A DNA stretch of 64,000 bases from Terriglobia bacterium (GTDB lineage Bacteria > Acidobacteriota > Terriglobia > JAIQFV01). This document shows, in pieces, positions 20,968 to 33,842 of the stretch. The stretch's first letter is position 1. The number at the start of each line of letters is the position of its first letter. Made by a program: the position numbers and the translations under genes. The stretch spans positions 1-64,000 of the forward strand of contig JAQUPQ010000009.1 of assembly GCA_028716525.1 (NCBI GenBank), in the 5' to 3' direction. The notes below the pieces were generated by a model. It was not told the origin of the DNA and searched no databases. It saw only the letters and a list, made by a program, of their open reading frames with translations.

Positions 20968-23187
20968 TCATGAGCCGGTCGATGGCGTCTTCCGCAAGCG
21001 CACGGCGCACACTTTGAACTCCGGAATCCTGGAAATGGGATCCTGTGCCGAGATGGTCAGCTGGTTCACGCTCTGCGAGCCGGCCCAATGGTACGGAATG
21101 AAAATGGTGTCAGGACGAATGGTCGTGACGACTTGAGCCCGCAGCGTCAGTTGTCCGCGGCGCGACTCCACGGTGGTCCAATCGCCGTCGGCGATTCCCA
21201 GGCGCGAGGCCAAACGGGGATGCATTTCAACACGAGGCTCCGGATATTGGTCCACCAGGGGGCCAATGCGCCGCGTTTGTGTTCCCGAGAGATATTGACT
21301 GACCACCCGCCCGGTGGTGAGGATGACCGGATAGTCCTCATCCGTCGTTTCGGCGGACGGGGTGTAGGTGGCCACGTTGAATCGCGCCTTGCCGTCGGCG
21401 AAATAAAAAGGTCCCGCGCCTTGAGCCACGGGATTCCATGATCCCGGTTCAAAAAGCCGCGGCGTCCCCGTGTGTTTTTCGTCGGGGCAGGGCCAGAACA
21501 CGCCGTTTTGTTTTTCGATCTTTTCATAGGTGATTCCCGAGTAGTCGGCGATCCCTCCTCGTGAGGCCCGGCGCAATTCCTCAAAGATTTCTCGTGGCGA
21601 CTGAAAACTGAAACCGCGCTCGCATCCCAAACGGTGGGCCAGGTCCTGAACAATTTTCCAGTCGGGGCGTGCATCGCCGGGGCAATCCACGGCCTTGTTG
21701 ATCTTGATGACGCGGCCTTCCAATTGGGTCACCGTTCCTTCATCCTCTTCCTGCAGGGCGCTCGGCAAAACCACATCGGCGTGATGGGCTGTCTCGTTGA
21801 GAAAGAAATCAACGGCGGCGTAGAACTCCACTTTGTCGAGGGCCCGGCGGATGAAATTGTTATCGGGGAGCGATACCATGGGGTTAAAGCAGATGGAGAG
21901 CAGCCCTCGAATCTCTCCGCGATCGATCTTTCGGAAAATTTCATAGGCATCCGCGCCGGCATGGGGCAATTCCCGGGGATCGATTCCCCAAACTTGTGCC
22001 ACCTCGGCGCGATGCGCCGGGTTGTTCAACTCACGATAGCCGGGCAGCTGGTCGCACTTTTGACCATGCTCGCGGGCCCCTTGGCCGTTGGCCTGTCCCG
22101 TGATGGTTCCGTAGCCGCAGCCTGGGCGGCCGATCCGCCCGGAAGCCAACACCAGATTAATGGCGCCCAGAACATTCTGGACACCGTGGCTGTGATGCTC
22201 GATGCCCCGGGCGTGCATGAGAAAACTTGTTTTCGCACGGCCCCACCATTCCGCCGCTTGTCGGATGCCGCGTTCGGAAACGCCGGTGACGGCGGCGGTC
22301 TTCTCGGGCGTCCAAGCCTTCACGCTCTCCGCCACGTCGTTGAAACCCGCGGTGTGGGAGTTGATGAATTCGTGATCGAGCCAATCATTCTCGATCATCA
22401 AATGAAGAACTCCGTTGAACAAGGCGACATCGCTTCCGGGTTTGATCGGCAGAAACAAATCGCAAGTGCGGGCAATCGGGGTGATGCGGGGGTCGATGAC
22501 AATGACTTTGGCGCCGAATTCACGCGCCTGCCAGATGTAGTTGGTTGTGATGGGCGCGCACTCCGCCACGTTGGCTCCCGAAATCCAAATCACTTCCGCT
22601 TTTAAGATGTCGCTCCAGGGATTCGCGGCTCGATCGACGCCGAAGGCTTTCTTGTTTCCCGCGCCGGCGCTCACCATGCACAGACGCCCGTTGTAATCAA
22701 TGTTGGCAGTCTTCAAGGCCATATGGGCAAACTTGCCGATCAAATAGGCCTTTTCGTTGGTGAGACTGGCGCCGCTCAAAAGCGCGAAGGCGTCGGGCCC
22801 GTAAGCCGATTGAATGCGTTGGATCTCAGACGCCACGCGTTCGATGGCTCTTTCGTAGGGCAGGGGACGAAAGCCGCCGGGCGACCGGGGATCCCGTTCA
22901 TAGCAGGATAAAAGCCGATCCGGATGCGACCCTTGCAAATATCGTTTTACTCCCTTGGGACAGAGCATTCCCTGATTGAACGGAAAATCTTCGCGGGGTT
23001 CGAAACCGAACACCTGATTGTCTTTCACCTTGAGCCGGATGCCGCATTGCTGGCCACAAAAACAACAGTGGGTATCGACAATTCGATCGGGCTCGACGCC
23101 GGTGGTCAGGCGCAATCCTTCGGAGTATGCGAGGTGCGGACCAAAACGCTCAAGGATGGCCGTGCAATCAACGGGTAGGAGTGCCAT
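20968..23187 (-). CDS. Molybdopterin oxidoreductase, assimilatory nitrate reductase (NasA/NarB)-like
   Basis: A 739-residue bis-MGD enzyme of the DMSO reductase superfamily. The N-terminal [4Fe-4S] motif is CCFCGQQCG...CPKG; the molybdenum ligand region reads GRLCMVSAG. Cys followed by Met is the NapA/NasA/NarB pattern, whereas formate dehydrogenases have Sec/Cys followed by His, so I favour a nitrate reductase-like reaction over formate oxidation. The C-terminal MGD-binding barrel ([19 protein letters not shown]) is complete. There is no Tat signal, so it is cytoplasmic. No nitrite reductase or nitrate transporter lies near, and the partners are unlike those of NasA, so the true substrate is open. 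Confidence 0.85.
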   Translation of the reverse strand: MALLPVDCTAILERFGPHLAYSEGLRLTTGVEPDRIVDTHCCFCGQQCGIRLKVKDNQVFGFEPREDFPFNQGMLCPKGVKRYLQGSHPDRLLSCYERDPRSPGGFRPLPYERAIERVASEIQRIQSAYGPDAFALLSGASLTNEKAYLIGKFAHMALKTANIDYNGRLCMVSAGAGNKKAFGVDRAANPWSDILKAEVIWISGANVAECAPITTNYIWQAREFGAKVIVIDPRITPIARTCDLFLPIKPGSDVALFNGVLHLMIENDWLDHEFINSHTAGFNDVAESVKAWTPEKTAAVTGVSERGIRQAAEWWGRAKTSFLMHARGIEHHSHGVQNVLGAINLVLASGRIGRPGCGYGTITGQANGQGAREHGQKCDQLPGYRELNNPAHRAEVAQVWGIDPRELPHAGADAYEIFRKIDRGEIRGLLSICFNPMVSLPDNNFIRRALDKVEFYAAVDFFLNETAHHADVVLPSALQEEDEGTVTQLEGRVIKINKAVDCPGDARPDWKIVQDLAHRLGCERGFSFQSPREIFEELRRASRGGIADYSGITYEKIEKQNGVFWPCPDEKHTGTPRLFEPGSWNPVAQGAGPFYFADGKARFNVATYTPSAETTDEDYPVILTTGRVVSQYLSGTQTRRIGPLVDQYPEPRVEMHPRLASRLGIADGDWTTVESRRGQLTLRAQVVTTIRPDTIFIPYHWAGSQSVNQLTISAQDPISRIPEFKVCAVRLRKTPSTGS

Positions 23188-23263
23188 AAAGACGAATCCT
23201 CAGAACTACTCTCGAGTGAATCCCATGAGAAGCGCTCATCGAGTCTTCTTCTTGCGCCTCATC

Positions 23264-24418
23264 CTAAGGATGAAAATTTTCCTCATCTTCTTTCCCCAAA
23301 GGTCCAAAATCGATGTGGGGAATACCCAGCGCCGATTGCGGCAGAGTCGGGAGGGCTGCGGTGACGATGGGCTGGCCGCCTCGAATCCCACCCCACAAGG
23401 CGCTCTGCGCGAGAATCAGCATGGCCCGCCGGCAACGGGGACAGAACCACTGATAGTGATCGGAGGCCGGATCCGCCATGGTGTAGTTGTAGCCAAGTTC
23501 CCGTTCGACCTTGATGAGGTCTTCGACTTTCATGCGGGACGTAAAAGCATGGTCGCATCGGCGACAGTGAGCTTTCTCTTCATGTTTACCCACGTCCTTG
23601 TAAAAGCTCACTCCCAGCTGTGCCGGGCGCTGGAAGATGTGAAAAAATTTTCCGAACGGCAGCCACAGCAAGCCGAAGATCACCGTTATGGCATGCAGGA
23701 TCGTTATGAAATCGTAGGCATAGCCTTTCATCCAGGTGTAGCTGCCGGTGAGCATCAAGCCGGTGACGCTGATGGCGAAGAGGATGACCAAGGGGAGAAA
23801 ATCTTCTCCGAACATCTGGAGCGACGCCGCATCGTGGTCGCGCATACGGCGACGCATGGCCAGCATGACGCCGGCAATCACCACGACGGCGGCGAAATCC
23901 AGCGCGTGGTAGATCAGAAATCCCAGCCCGGAGTGAAGGGGAAATGCCAGAGTCGGAAAGCCGAAGAGATAGGCTCGATAGTCCCGGAGGTGCCCCGGAA
24001 CCGATTCAAAATGAATCCAACCGAAGCTCAACGGCACGGTGATCAGGACGGCCACAATGCAGCCCCACATGATCAGCCAGTGGGCCAGACCGCGGAGTCT
24101 ACCGCGGCGAAAAATGAATCGGTTGAGGGCAAAATCGCCAGCTACTCGGAGAAACCAGCGGCCTGTATTGGGAAGAAAGAACCGTCTTCGGAAAAAAACC
24201 TGCCAGCCTCGTTTCCAGTAGAGAGCCGTGGGGGGGCGCTGCAGCCACATGGAGTAACGGTACGCAATGGCAAACACCGCGAACAAGACCGCGAAGGTGT
24301 AAGCGATCAACTCGGCGTCAAAATAAGCCAGATTGCGTGACCCGGCCACCACCAGGAGGGCCGTGACGGCGGCCGTTGCCAGTCCCCACAGCATGGCCTT
24401 CAACGATTCTTTCGACAT
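23264..24418 (-). CDS. Cytochrome b-like (NarI-type) membrane subunit with zinc-ribbon tail
   Basis: A 384-residue integral membrane protein with about six to seven helices. Histidines placed for two haem b groups are seen in [24 protein letters not shown] and TILHAITV...KFFHIF, as in NarI-like quinol-oxidising subunits. The C-terminal soluble part has CRRCDH and CPRCRR, a zinc-ribbon-like pair absent from classical NarI. It is the first gene of the five-gene redox operon, with an 18-bp dyad 29 bp upstream. It likely links the quinone pool to the Mo enzyme through the Fe-S subunits. Confidence 0.78.
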   Translation of the reverse strand: MSKESLKAMLWGLATAAVTALLVVAGSRNLAYFDAELIAYTFAVLFAVFAIAYRYSMWLQRPPTALYWKRGWQVFFRRRFFLPNTGRWFLRVAGDFALNRFIFRRGRLRGLAHWLIMWGCIVAVLITVPLSFGWIHFESVPGHLRDYRAYLFGFPTLAFPLHSGLGFLIYHALDFAAVVVIAGVMLAMRRRMRDHDAASLQMFGEDFLPLVILFAISVTGLMLTGSYTWMKGYAYDFITILHAITVIFGLLWLPFGKFFHIFQRPAQLGVSFYKDVGKHEEKAHCRRCDHAFTSRMKVEDLIKVERELGYNYTMADPASDHYQWFCPRCRRAMLILAQSALWGGIRGGQPIVTAALPTLPQSALGIPHIDFGPLGKEDEENFHP

Positions 24419-24447
24419 AGACTTGGCCCGACAACTCTTGGAACTAT

Positions 24448-24465
24448 ATATCTTAACACGATATA
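24448..24465 (-). promoter_or_regulatory. Operator-like dyad upstream of the redox operon
   Basis: On the minus strand it reads TATATCGTGTTAAGATAT, an inverted repeat (TATATC/GATATA) 29 bp before the cytochrome gene. It matches 37980-37997 in front of the ClC gene in 14 of 18 positions by eye, at nearly the same distance from the start codon. Both sit where a repressor would overlap the promoter. Confidence 0.55.
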
Positions 24466-24514
24466 AATAATCCGGCGAGACCGTCTGCTGAATCCCTCAT
24501 TCTCTTCTGCGCGC

Positions 24515-27160
<2,646 letters not shown>

Positions 27161-27391
27161 TACGCTGCTCCCTCTGAAGCAGACCCCGAACTCCATGCGG
27201 TGCGCACTGTGACCGGTTCGTGTGCCGTCGCCCGAAGAAGAACGGGAATCAGCGACGAGAATTACTGACGGCCGTCGCTGCCATCGGTTCAGCGGCGCGC
27301 ACGGGTCATTTTATAATTCGGCCCGCACCGCGGGCAAAAGAGCCGGGTGCAACGGAGCACCCGGCTGAACACTCGGCGCCAGGGCGCCGTC

Positions 27392-27595
27392 TCAATCCAG
27401 AATTCTCTTAAAGACTTTCCTCAATTCCCCCGCAATCTTTTTAACATCCTCGGCTTTCGTCCTCTGCTGCGCTTTGTGGAAGATTCCAGTAGAGGGGAGG
27501 AACACCTGAATGGATTGCTTGGTTTCAGCATTCTGAAACGAAATCAGGAACATGGTTGAAGATGCAATTTCATATTGGTCGTAATGCCATGACAT
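27392..27595 (-). CDS. Small hypothetical protein (67 aa)
   Basis: I do not recognise it. AGGAGGG eight bases before the ATG gives good support that it is translated. The product is soluble, with an N-terminal beta-like half and a basic C-terminal amphipathic helix (KKIAGELRKVFKRIL). It lies 78 bp before the kinase gene's end, on the same strand as the glycosidase downstream. Confidence 0.6.
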   Translation of the reverse strand: MSWHYDQYEIASSTMFLISFQNAETKQSIQVFLPSTGIFHKAQQRTKAEDVKKIAGELRKVFKRILD

Positions 27596-27673
27596 GGCGC
27601 TAACCCTCCTTGTGTGTGGAATGACGGTTTCAGAGCCCTTCGATCAACGAGTTTGGCATGCACCTGTTCAACT

Positions 27674-30133
27674 CTAGGAAGCCGGGAATCCCATTTGTTT
27701 GATCATCTCGATAAAGCGCGGATCGCTGTGCAGCGGAGCAAAATCCGGTTCCACCTGGACGAAGATGAGCTCACTGTTTCTTTCCTGAATGGCTTTGTTA
27801 AGCCAAAGCAAAGCTTCGTCGCGATTCTTCAAGGCGGCGTAGACTCGGGCAATCGAATAAGGAGAAACATAGCGATGCTGCGCGGATTGAAGCAACTCGT
27901 TCAAGGTCGATTGGGCCCGAGGGAGATCTCCCGAGAGGGCATAGGTGCGCCCCAATTCCGCGCTGTAGTCGGGGTTTCCCGGAGACAAAGAGACCGCGGT
28001 TTTGAACTCTGAAATGGCTTGAGCGTACTTGCCCTGCTGGGCCCAAGCCATGCCCAAGATGGCATGGGCGGGGATGAAGTGAGCATCCAAGTCCAGGGTG
28101 CGTTTCTGCTGGTCAATCACCTGGTCATATTTCTTCGCGAGGTAGAGATGCCAGCCGGCGGATGAATTGATAATCAGGGACAGCGGATCCAATTCCAAAG
28201 CGCGTTTGATCTCCGCCAGCGCCTGATCGGTGCGTCCTACGGCCATCAGGTAATTGGCGTACCATTGATGCGCGGTGGCGTAGCCCGGTTTTAAGGCGAG
28301 CGCGCGTTGATAGTGTTCTTGAGCGCTGCGCCAATCCCATTCGTAAAGGCGAGCGTGAGCCAGCGCCGTGTGGGCCTCGGCCAGCATGTCATCAAGCTGC
28401 AAGGCGTGGGCTGCTGCCTCTTCCGCTTTCGGATAGGCCTGTCGAGGCGCCAGGACTTGGTAATCACCCAACAGATTGTAAGCGTCCGCCAATCCTGCCG
28501 ATGCCAATGCCAGATGAGAATCTGTTGCCGCGGCCTGCTGGAAGAATTCAATGCTCTTGGTTAAATCCTCGGGGGTTCTGCGATTCAAATGGTATTGACC
28601 TTTCAGGTAAAGCTGGTACGCCACCGGATTTGCCACAATGCGTTGTGACAGCAAATGCTGCTCCTCACCGGTCAATCGCAGGCGCAATTTATCTGAGATC
28701 TGCTGGGCGATTTCCTCTTGAACCTGGAAAATATCTTCAAAGCGTCGCGTATACCGCTCGCCCCCCAGCTCGGTCCCGTCGGAAACATTAATCAAATCGG
28801 TTTGAATGATGAGGGTGCCGCCCATTTGATTGACATAACCGGTCAGGACGGCGTCCACGCCCAGCTCTCGACCTACCTTTTGGGGGTCCATGGCCTTGCC
28901 TTTGTATCGAAAGACTGTCGTGCGGGCGATCACTTTGAGGTTCGAGAGGTGGGTCAAATTATCGATGATGCTTTCGGTGACGCCGTCGCTCAGGTAGTCG
29001 TTGTTGGGATCGCCACTGTTGTTGGCAAGAGGAAGCACCGCCAGCGAGGTGATTGGTTTTCCCGTAATAGCCGGATTCGTGCGGTGGCGCCAGTAGATGA
29101 AAGCTAACACCGCTAAAAGAACCATCACTGCCGGGACCAAAATTCGAAGAACCCGGGCCCTCAGTGTCCGGTTTGTCGACGTCGCAACGGGCGCCGCTTT
29201 CAAAGCCTCTGTGCCACCGAGATTCTTCAAACTGAAGATCACATCTCGCGCTGATTGAAATCGCCGCGTTCGATCCTTCGCTAGGCAGGCTTCGACAATC
29301 CGGTCGAGACCCGCCGAGGCCGCGGAGGATTCCGCAAGGGAGGGAGGGATTTGGGTCAGAATCTGGGTGATCGTATCGGCAGTCGTTTGTCCACGAAAGG
29401 GATTCTTCCCGGACAGCATTTCGTAGAAAACGGTTCCGAAGCTGAAGATATCGCTGCGGGCGTCCAGTTCCAGACCGCGGACCTGTTCCGGTGACATGTA
29501 GGGAACGGTCCCCGCCATCATCGGTTCGACCGTCGAGAATTGGGTACGTGTTTCGGCATCGTTGGTTGATTTCGAAGTAAAAGACGACATCTTGGCCAAA
29601 CCAAAATCCATCAACTTGGCTTGGCCCCTGGGAGTCAGCATGATGTTTTGAGGTTTGAGGTCGCGGTGGATGATTCCCCGATCATGGGCCTCCGCCAGGG
29701 CTTCAGCAATTTGGAGAGCGATGGAACAGGCCTCCGACAATTCCAACCGTCCACCGTCGAGGCGCGCCGCCAGCGTTTCACCTTCCACAAATTGCATGAC
29801 GATGAAAGGGCGCTCCGCGCGTTCGTCGACTTCATGGATGGTGCAGATGTTGGGATGATCCAAGTGGGCAGCGGCTTGAGCCTCTTTCAGCAGGCGTTTT
29901 CTCGAAGCCGGGTCCGAGGTTTCCTGTGACAAAAGGAACTTGATGGCGACCTTTCGGTTCAAAGTCAAATCTTCGGCCAGATACACTTCGCCCATGCCTC
30001 CGCTTCCAAGCGGTGCAAGAAGGCGATAATGAGAAACCGTGGCGGGCATGGGGGTCGAAAGTTCCATCGAGGTCTCGCTCGGAAATGAGTCCGAAGACAG
30101 CGGAAAACAACCGCCTGCCTTTGGTCTCGTCAC
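27674..30133 (-). CDS. Ser/Thr protein kinase with TolB-like and TPR domains
   Basis: A membrane-bound signalling kinase. The PknB-type kinase domain spans roughly residues 35-300, with GSGGMGEVYLAED, VAIKFL, HRDLKPQN, MDFGLA and MSPEQV. A proline/basic linker and one membrane helix (RILVPAVMVLLAVLAFIYW) follow, then an extracytoplasmic TolB/FlgO-like domain starting TSLAVLPLANNSG, then about seven TPRs. This layout is common in Acidobacteriota and relatives. I choose GTG at 30133, which has AAGAGG seven bases upstream; ATG at 30067 is the alternative. The 290-bp gap to the next gene upstream shows only scattered repeat pieces. Confidence 0.92.
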   Translation of the reverse strand: MTRPKAGGCFPLSSDSFPSETSMELSTPMPATVSHYRLLAPLGSGGMGEVYLAEDLTLNRKVAIKFLLSQETSDPASRKRLLKEAQAAAHLDHPNICTIHEVDERAERPFIVMQFVEGETLAARLDGGRLELSEACSIALQIAEALAEAHDRGIIHRDLKPQNIMLTPRGQAKLMDFGLAKMSSFTSKSTNDAETRTQFSTVEPMMAGTVPYMSPEQVRGLELDARSDIFSFGTVFYEMLSGKNPFRGQTTADTITQILTQIPPSLAESSAASAGLDRIVEACLAKDRTRRFQSARDVIFSLKNLGGTEALKAAPVATSTNRTLRARVLRILVPAVMVLLAVLAFIYWRHRTNPAITGKPITSLAVLPLANNSGDPNNDYLSDGVTESIIDNLTHLSNLKVIARTTVFRYKGKAMDPQKVGRELGVDAVLTGYVNQMGGTLIIQTDLINVSDGTELGGERYTRRFEDIFQVQEEIAQQISDKLRLRLTGEEQHLLSQRIVANPVAYQLYLKGQYHLNRRTPEDLTKSIEFFQQAAATDSHLALASAGLADAYNLLGDYQVLAPRQAYPKAEEAAAHALQLDDMLAEAHTALAHARLYEWDWRSAQEHYQRALALKPGYATAHQWYANYLMAVGRTDQALAEIKRALELDPLSLIINSSAGWHLYLAKKYDQVIDQQKRTLDLDAHFIPAHAILGMAWAQQGKYAQAISEFKTAVSLSPGNPDYSAELGRTYALSGDLPRAQSTLNELLQSAQHRYVSPYSIARVYAALKNRDEALLWLNKAIQERNSELIFVQVEPDFAPLHSDPRFIEMIKQMGFPAS

Positions 30134-30424
30134 TGAATTACCTCTTGGCAAACTTCATGTTGTTTGCAGGGCCGGAGATCATGATATCACTCTCGCCCCA
30201 GACTCTGAAAATGGCAAGGGACTCCGTCACTTTTTGGAAAGCCTTTTGGAGTTAAAGTCGGGTCACCGGATGAGATCTCAGGGAATCATCTTTCGGGAAT
30301 ATGAGCGCTGTCCTGCGGGCAAACCCACTCAATGCCCTGAAGTGGTGTCTTCCTCGCGTCGACGAACGGATCAAGGATCTTGGCTCCGAAACGACGTCCT
30401 TGGACAGGGGGGCAGAACCGATTC

Positions 30425-31270
30425 TTATTTCCCCTTTTTCTTGTAGGTGGTTTCAATTTTGGCGCCAATAGACTTGAGCATTGTTTTAACGTCATCGGCG
30501 TGGGGGCCGTCGGGGGCCAGTTCAAGGTATTTGTTGAGGGCCTCAGCAGTTCCGGGTGGCAAGGTGATCCGGCCCTCCTTGTCGGCGTTGGCCTCACTCA
30601 TCATCAATGACCCCTTGATGAAGTATGTGTCTGCCTTGTTGGGATCGGCGGCAATCGCTTTATCGCAGGCATCCAAAGCGCCCACCGTATTGCCGATGTT
30701 GTACTGCGTGGCGCACAGGTTGAAATAGGCTGTGGCCGGATTGGGATCCAGGCTGGCGGCTTTAGTGTAAGCGGCAATGGCCTCCTTATTCTTGCGCAGC
30801 TTGAGAAAAGCGTTCCCTTGGTTGGTCAGCATGGTGGCTTCGCCAATTTTCGTTCTTGCCAAGTCCGGGCTGGCGTTTTTCGAATCACCCGAGGTGCTCC
30901 TCTCAGCCGCCTGAACACCTTTCGCATAGGCATCAATGGCCTGGTCGTATTGTCCTAGATTCAACCGGGCAGTGCCCAATCCCGAGTAGTATTGCCATTG
31001 ATCGGGGTTTGCCGCGATCAATTGTTGTAATGGGGCTAGGGCGGCCTCCCAGTTCTTGGCAGTAAAAGCATCATTTAATTGCTTGACCAAGGCGTTGTGT
31101 TTTGCGGTTTCCTCGTTCTGCTTCTTCATTGCCTCGAACTGTTCTTTGGTGTACTTGGTTTGCTCCTGCTTTTGTTGGCTGGCTGAGGAGGAGGGCTCCT
31201 GAGCGTTGCAGAGATGTCCGGCACCAGGGACCAGCGCTACGAAAAGTGCCATTGCGATCAATCGTTTCAT
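30425..31270 (-). CDS. Exported TPR protein
   Basis: The 281-residue protein has a signal peptide (MKRLIAMALFVALVPG..., cleavage near CNAQ), a low-complexity Gln/Lys/Glu stretch and about four tetratricopeptide repeats with YSGLGTARLNLGQYDQAI and TAYFNLCATQYNIGN. It is probably a periplasmic protein-protein scaffold. ATG at 31270 with AGAGGA six bases upstream is clearly better than the longer frame to 31570, which would run into the neighbouring gene. Confidence 0.85.
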   Translation of the reverse strand: MKRLIAMALFVALVPGAGHLCNAQEPSSSASQQKQEQTKYTKEQFEAMKKQNEETAKHNALVKQLNDAFTAKNWEAALAPLQQLIAANPDQWQYYSGLGTARLNLGQYDQAIDAYAKGVQAAERSTSGDSKNASPDLARTKIGEATMLTNQGNAFLKLRKNKEAIAAYTKAASLDPNPATAYFNLCATQYNIGNTVGALDACDKAIAADPNKADTYFIKGSLMMSEANADKEGRITLPPGTAEALNKYLELAPDGPHADDVKTMLKSIGAKIETTYKKKGK

Positions 31271-31292
31271 TGAAATCCTCTCTTCGGCACAG

Positions 31293-31424
31293 ACGTTTGT
31301 CGCGCAGTTGCGAGCTGCGAATATCAAAGTGGAGATCGATCCACAGCAATGCCCCAATGGCCGGTTTCCTCGATTGTCGGATCCGGGTGGCAATCCCATT
31401 GAATTGTGGGAGCCTTTCGGGAAG
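31293..31424 (+). pseudogene. C-terminal fragment of a VOC/glyoxalase-family gene
   Basis: In the gap between the TPR and haem-protein genes, the plus strand encodes LRAANIKVEIDPQQ...NGRFPRLSDP and GGNPIELWEPFGK. This is the signature end of a vicinal-oxygen-chelate (glyoxalase/bleomycin-resistance) protein, with the metal-ligand Glu in the PIELWEP strand. There is no N-terminal half or start. The reading frame then runs on into the opposite gene without meaning. It is a remnant of a lost gene. Confidence 0.7.
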
Positions 31425-31448
31425 CCGTCGTCGAACTCATCCTGCAAA

Positions 31449-33707
31449 CTAAGGACGTCCCCCCGAAGCTGCAACGTCCGGGCCTTGGGGCGCCGCCAAC
31501 GCCAGTGCCATGGAGGCCCAGTTGGTACCCGTCGCCGAGATAAATTGATCACGGCCGTTGGGGAATCCACTCTCGAAATAAGGCTGGATCGGAATGGCGC
31601 GCGATTTCACGCTCCACGATCCGTCCTGATACTGTGTCCTCAAAAGGAAGCGGATTCCTCGTTGAAAGGCGGGGTCGTTGGTTGCCACCGCTCCACTTTC
31701 TCTCAGAGCGACCAACGCTTGGCCCGTGGCATAAGCGTCGCTTTCCAAGGATGGAATTTGTGACCATCCGCCGTCGCTTCGTTGCAATGCCAGAAGCTTT
31801 TGACCTTCGTCCTTGATCTTCGCCCTGTCGCTTCCCGCCCAGCCCATTCCCAGAAGTTGAAAAGACCGATCCTCGATGCTTTGCGGCTGGGTTTTCTCGA
31901 GCCAGTCGGCGGCTTTGTGAACAGCTTTCGCGTACTCGGTGCGATTGGCAACCGGGGCATAGGCTTGGAGCGCATGCATGGAAGCGGCGGTCACTTCAAA
32001 ATTGCTGGACTCCAAAGGAGGGCGGTGGGCCAGAATCATCCACTCTCCATTCGGGAGCTGCCGGCTCTTCAGATAGTGTGCCATGGCGTCTGTGGCAATG
32101 TCGGGCGGATAGTGTTCTGCCGCCATGCCGATGAGGATGTAACTGACTGTGTCGGAGTCGCCGGGGATTCCCACACCTTGCAGAACTCGTTCACGCCACG
32201 AATCGAGATACTTTGCAATGGTGGCCACTTGTTTGTGAGCAATTTGATCATCAACTCGGAAACCGCCCTGACGCGCTGTCGCCACCGACATCGCGGTCAG
32301 CGTGTCGTTATGGCAGGAGACGCATCCGGTCTTGGGGATAAACGCCGCGTCGGTCCGCTGCAACAGCGGCATACTTCTTTGGAGTGCCACGCGGATGGAC
32401 TCCGCAGGAGTCGCTTTGGCGGTCGAAGCAGTCCTGGCGCCGGATCCCTGAGCTCCGGCCTTCTCCAACACCTCGACGACTGAAGTCTTGCCGTGTTGCA
32501 TAGCGAAGTCCAGCGCTGTCAGACCGGCTGCACTCTTGGCGTTTACGTCGGCGCCACGAGCGATTAAAGTCTTGATGATATCGACCGGAAGCGCATCGGA
32601 ACTCGCGGCCAACATGAGAAGGGTGAGACCTCCCGGACCTCGGGCGTTGATATTGGCACCGTGATCGAGGAGCACGTTGACGGCGCGTGCGTCACCCAAG
32701 GGCGGCGCTGAAAAGAACATCGCGCCGGTGACGACTTCGGGCGAAGCCGACTTCAGCAATAGGTTGATGCAGGCCGTGCAGTTGGCGCGAATGGCGAAAG
32801 CCAGCGAGATTGGACCGGCCGTTTTCACATCGGCGCCCTTGTCGATCAACATTTGCAAGACGCCGGCATCTCCCGCATAAGCCGCTCCACTGATCGGCGT
32901 TTCATCGCCAAACAATCCCGGAGCTTTCACGGAAGGATTGGCGCCGTGGTCGAGCAACAACTTCACGACGGGGCCGGATCCGAACAGGCTGGTAGCAATC
33001 ATCAGTGGGGTTCTGTTGCCATCCGACTTGGCATTGACGTCCGCGCCATGATCAAGAAGCAATCGTGTCTTATTGATGTTGTCCACCGCCCACATCAAAG
33101 CGGTCGCTCCGGCATCATTTGGAATATTGGGATTGGCCCCGGCTTCAAGCAGGGCACGGACATCATTGGCCTGGCCGTACAGCACGGCATACATCAAGGG
33201 TGTCGAACCCCCCAAACCCTTCAAATTGACCGCCCGGGGATTCTCATGAAGTATTTTCCTGAATGAAATGGTGTCGCCCTTTCGGATGGCGTCCATCATG
33301 CGTACGGCCGCGGGGTCAGGAGGAGTGGGTGGTGTTTCACCTGAAACGTCATCGGGCCATTCCGCTCCCTGGTCGATCCAATCTTTGATGATCTTGATTT
33401 GTTGAGGGCTCAATGCGCCCGTGGGCGGCATCTGAATTCCGTAGTCGCTCCCGATCAACCTCTGGTAAAGACGGCTGCCGGCACTATTTCCTGCGCCGAT
33501 CACGGGGATAGTACCGCCTCGCATGGCATCGCTCCGCCGGTCCAAACGAAAACCGTTCATTTGGAGCGAAGGCCCGTGACAACCAACGCAATACTGCTTA
33601 AATAGTGGTTGGACGTCACGGCGGAAATCAACCTTGGCGGGGGATTGACCAAACAGCACTCCGGTCATTAATAATACAAACAGACCCACAGTACATTTTT
33701 TGCGCAT
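31449..33707 (-). CDS. Exported haem-c/ankyrin/cyclase-repeat protein
   Basis: A 752-residue mosaic. After a signal peptide (MRKKCTVGLFVLLMTG) comes a planctomycete-type cytochrome c domain with haem site CVGCH and distal Met region QMPPTGALS. Eight or so ankyrin repeats follow (STPLMYAVLYGQANDVRALL and similar), then a second haem-like motif CVSCH. Last is an alpha-alpha toroid of squalene-cyclase/prenyltransferase repeats (QLPNGEW, QRSDGGWSQIP, QYQDGSW). It probably acts in the periplasm as an electron-transfer or sensing scaffold; cyclase catalytic acids are not evident. The start at 33707 has GAGGAGGG just upstream. Confidence 0.88.
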   Translation of the reverse strand: MRKKCTVGLFVLLMTGVLFGQSPAKVDFRRDVQPLFKQYCVGCHGPSLQMNGFRLDRRSDAMRGGTIPVIGAGNSAGSRLYQRLIGSDYGIQMPPTGALSPQQIKIIKDWIDQGAEWPDDVSGETPPTPPDPAAVRMMDAIRKGDTISFRKILHENPRAVNLKGLGGSTPLMYAVLYGQANDVRALLEAGANPNIPNDAGATALMWAVDNINKTRLLLDHGADVNAKSDGNRTPLMIATSLFGSGPVVKLLLDHGANPSVKAPGLFGDETPISGAAYAGDAGVLQMLIDKGADVKTAGPISLAFAIRANCTACINLLLKSASPEVVTGAMFFSAPPLGDARAVNVLLDHGANINARGPGGLTLLMLAASSDALPVDIIKTLIARGADVNAKSAAGLTALDFAMQHGKTSVVEVLEKAGAQGSGARTASTAKATPAESIRVALQRSMPLLQRTDAAFIPKTGCVSCHNDTLTAMSVATARQGGFRVDDQIAHKQVATIAKYLDSWRERVLQGVGIPGDSDTVSYILIGMAAEHYPPDIATDAMAHYLKSRQLPNGEWMILAHRPPLESSNFEVTAASMHALQAYAPVANRTEYAKAVHKAADWLEKTQPQSIEDRSFQLLGMGWAGSDRAKIKDEGQKLLALQRSDGGWSQIPSLESDAYATGQALVALRESGAVATNDPAFQRGIRFLLRTQYQDGSWSVKSRAIPIQPYFESGFPNGRDQFISATGTNWASMALALAAPQGPDVAASGGRP

Positions 33708-33842
33708 AAGCCCTCCTCGCGGAACGCGGGAATTGATCTGAAAAGAAGCAACCCTCTTCTCGATTCCAATTTTGGACAGGCACTTCGTGCCTGAATATAA
33801 GTACTGGCTTGATTGAAGATAATATTTTACCCATCGGATCAC

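Noticed and set aside
21634-22605. 323-codon plus-strand frame
   Set aside because: Antisense of the Mo enzyme.
20968-23187. Formate dehydrogenase with selenocysteine, suggested by the nearby tRNA-Sec
   Set aside because: The Mo-site residue is encoded as Cys, the frame has no internal TGA and the next residue is Met, not the His of formate dehydrogenases.
31206-31763. Full-length VOC gene
   Set aside because: Only codons 30-73 of the frame look like VOC; the rest is shadow of the two minus-strand genes.
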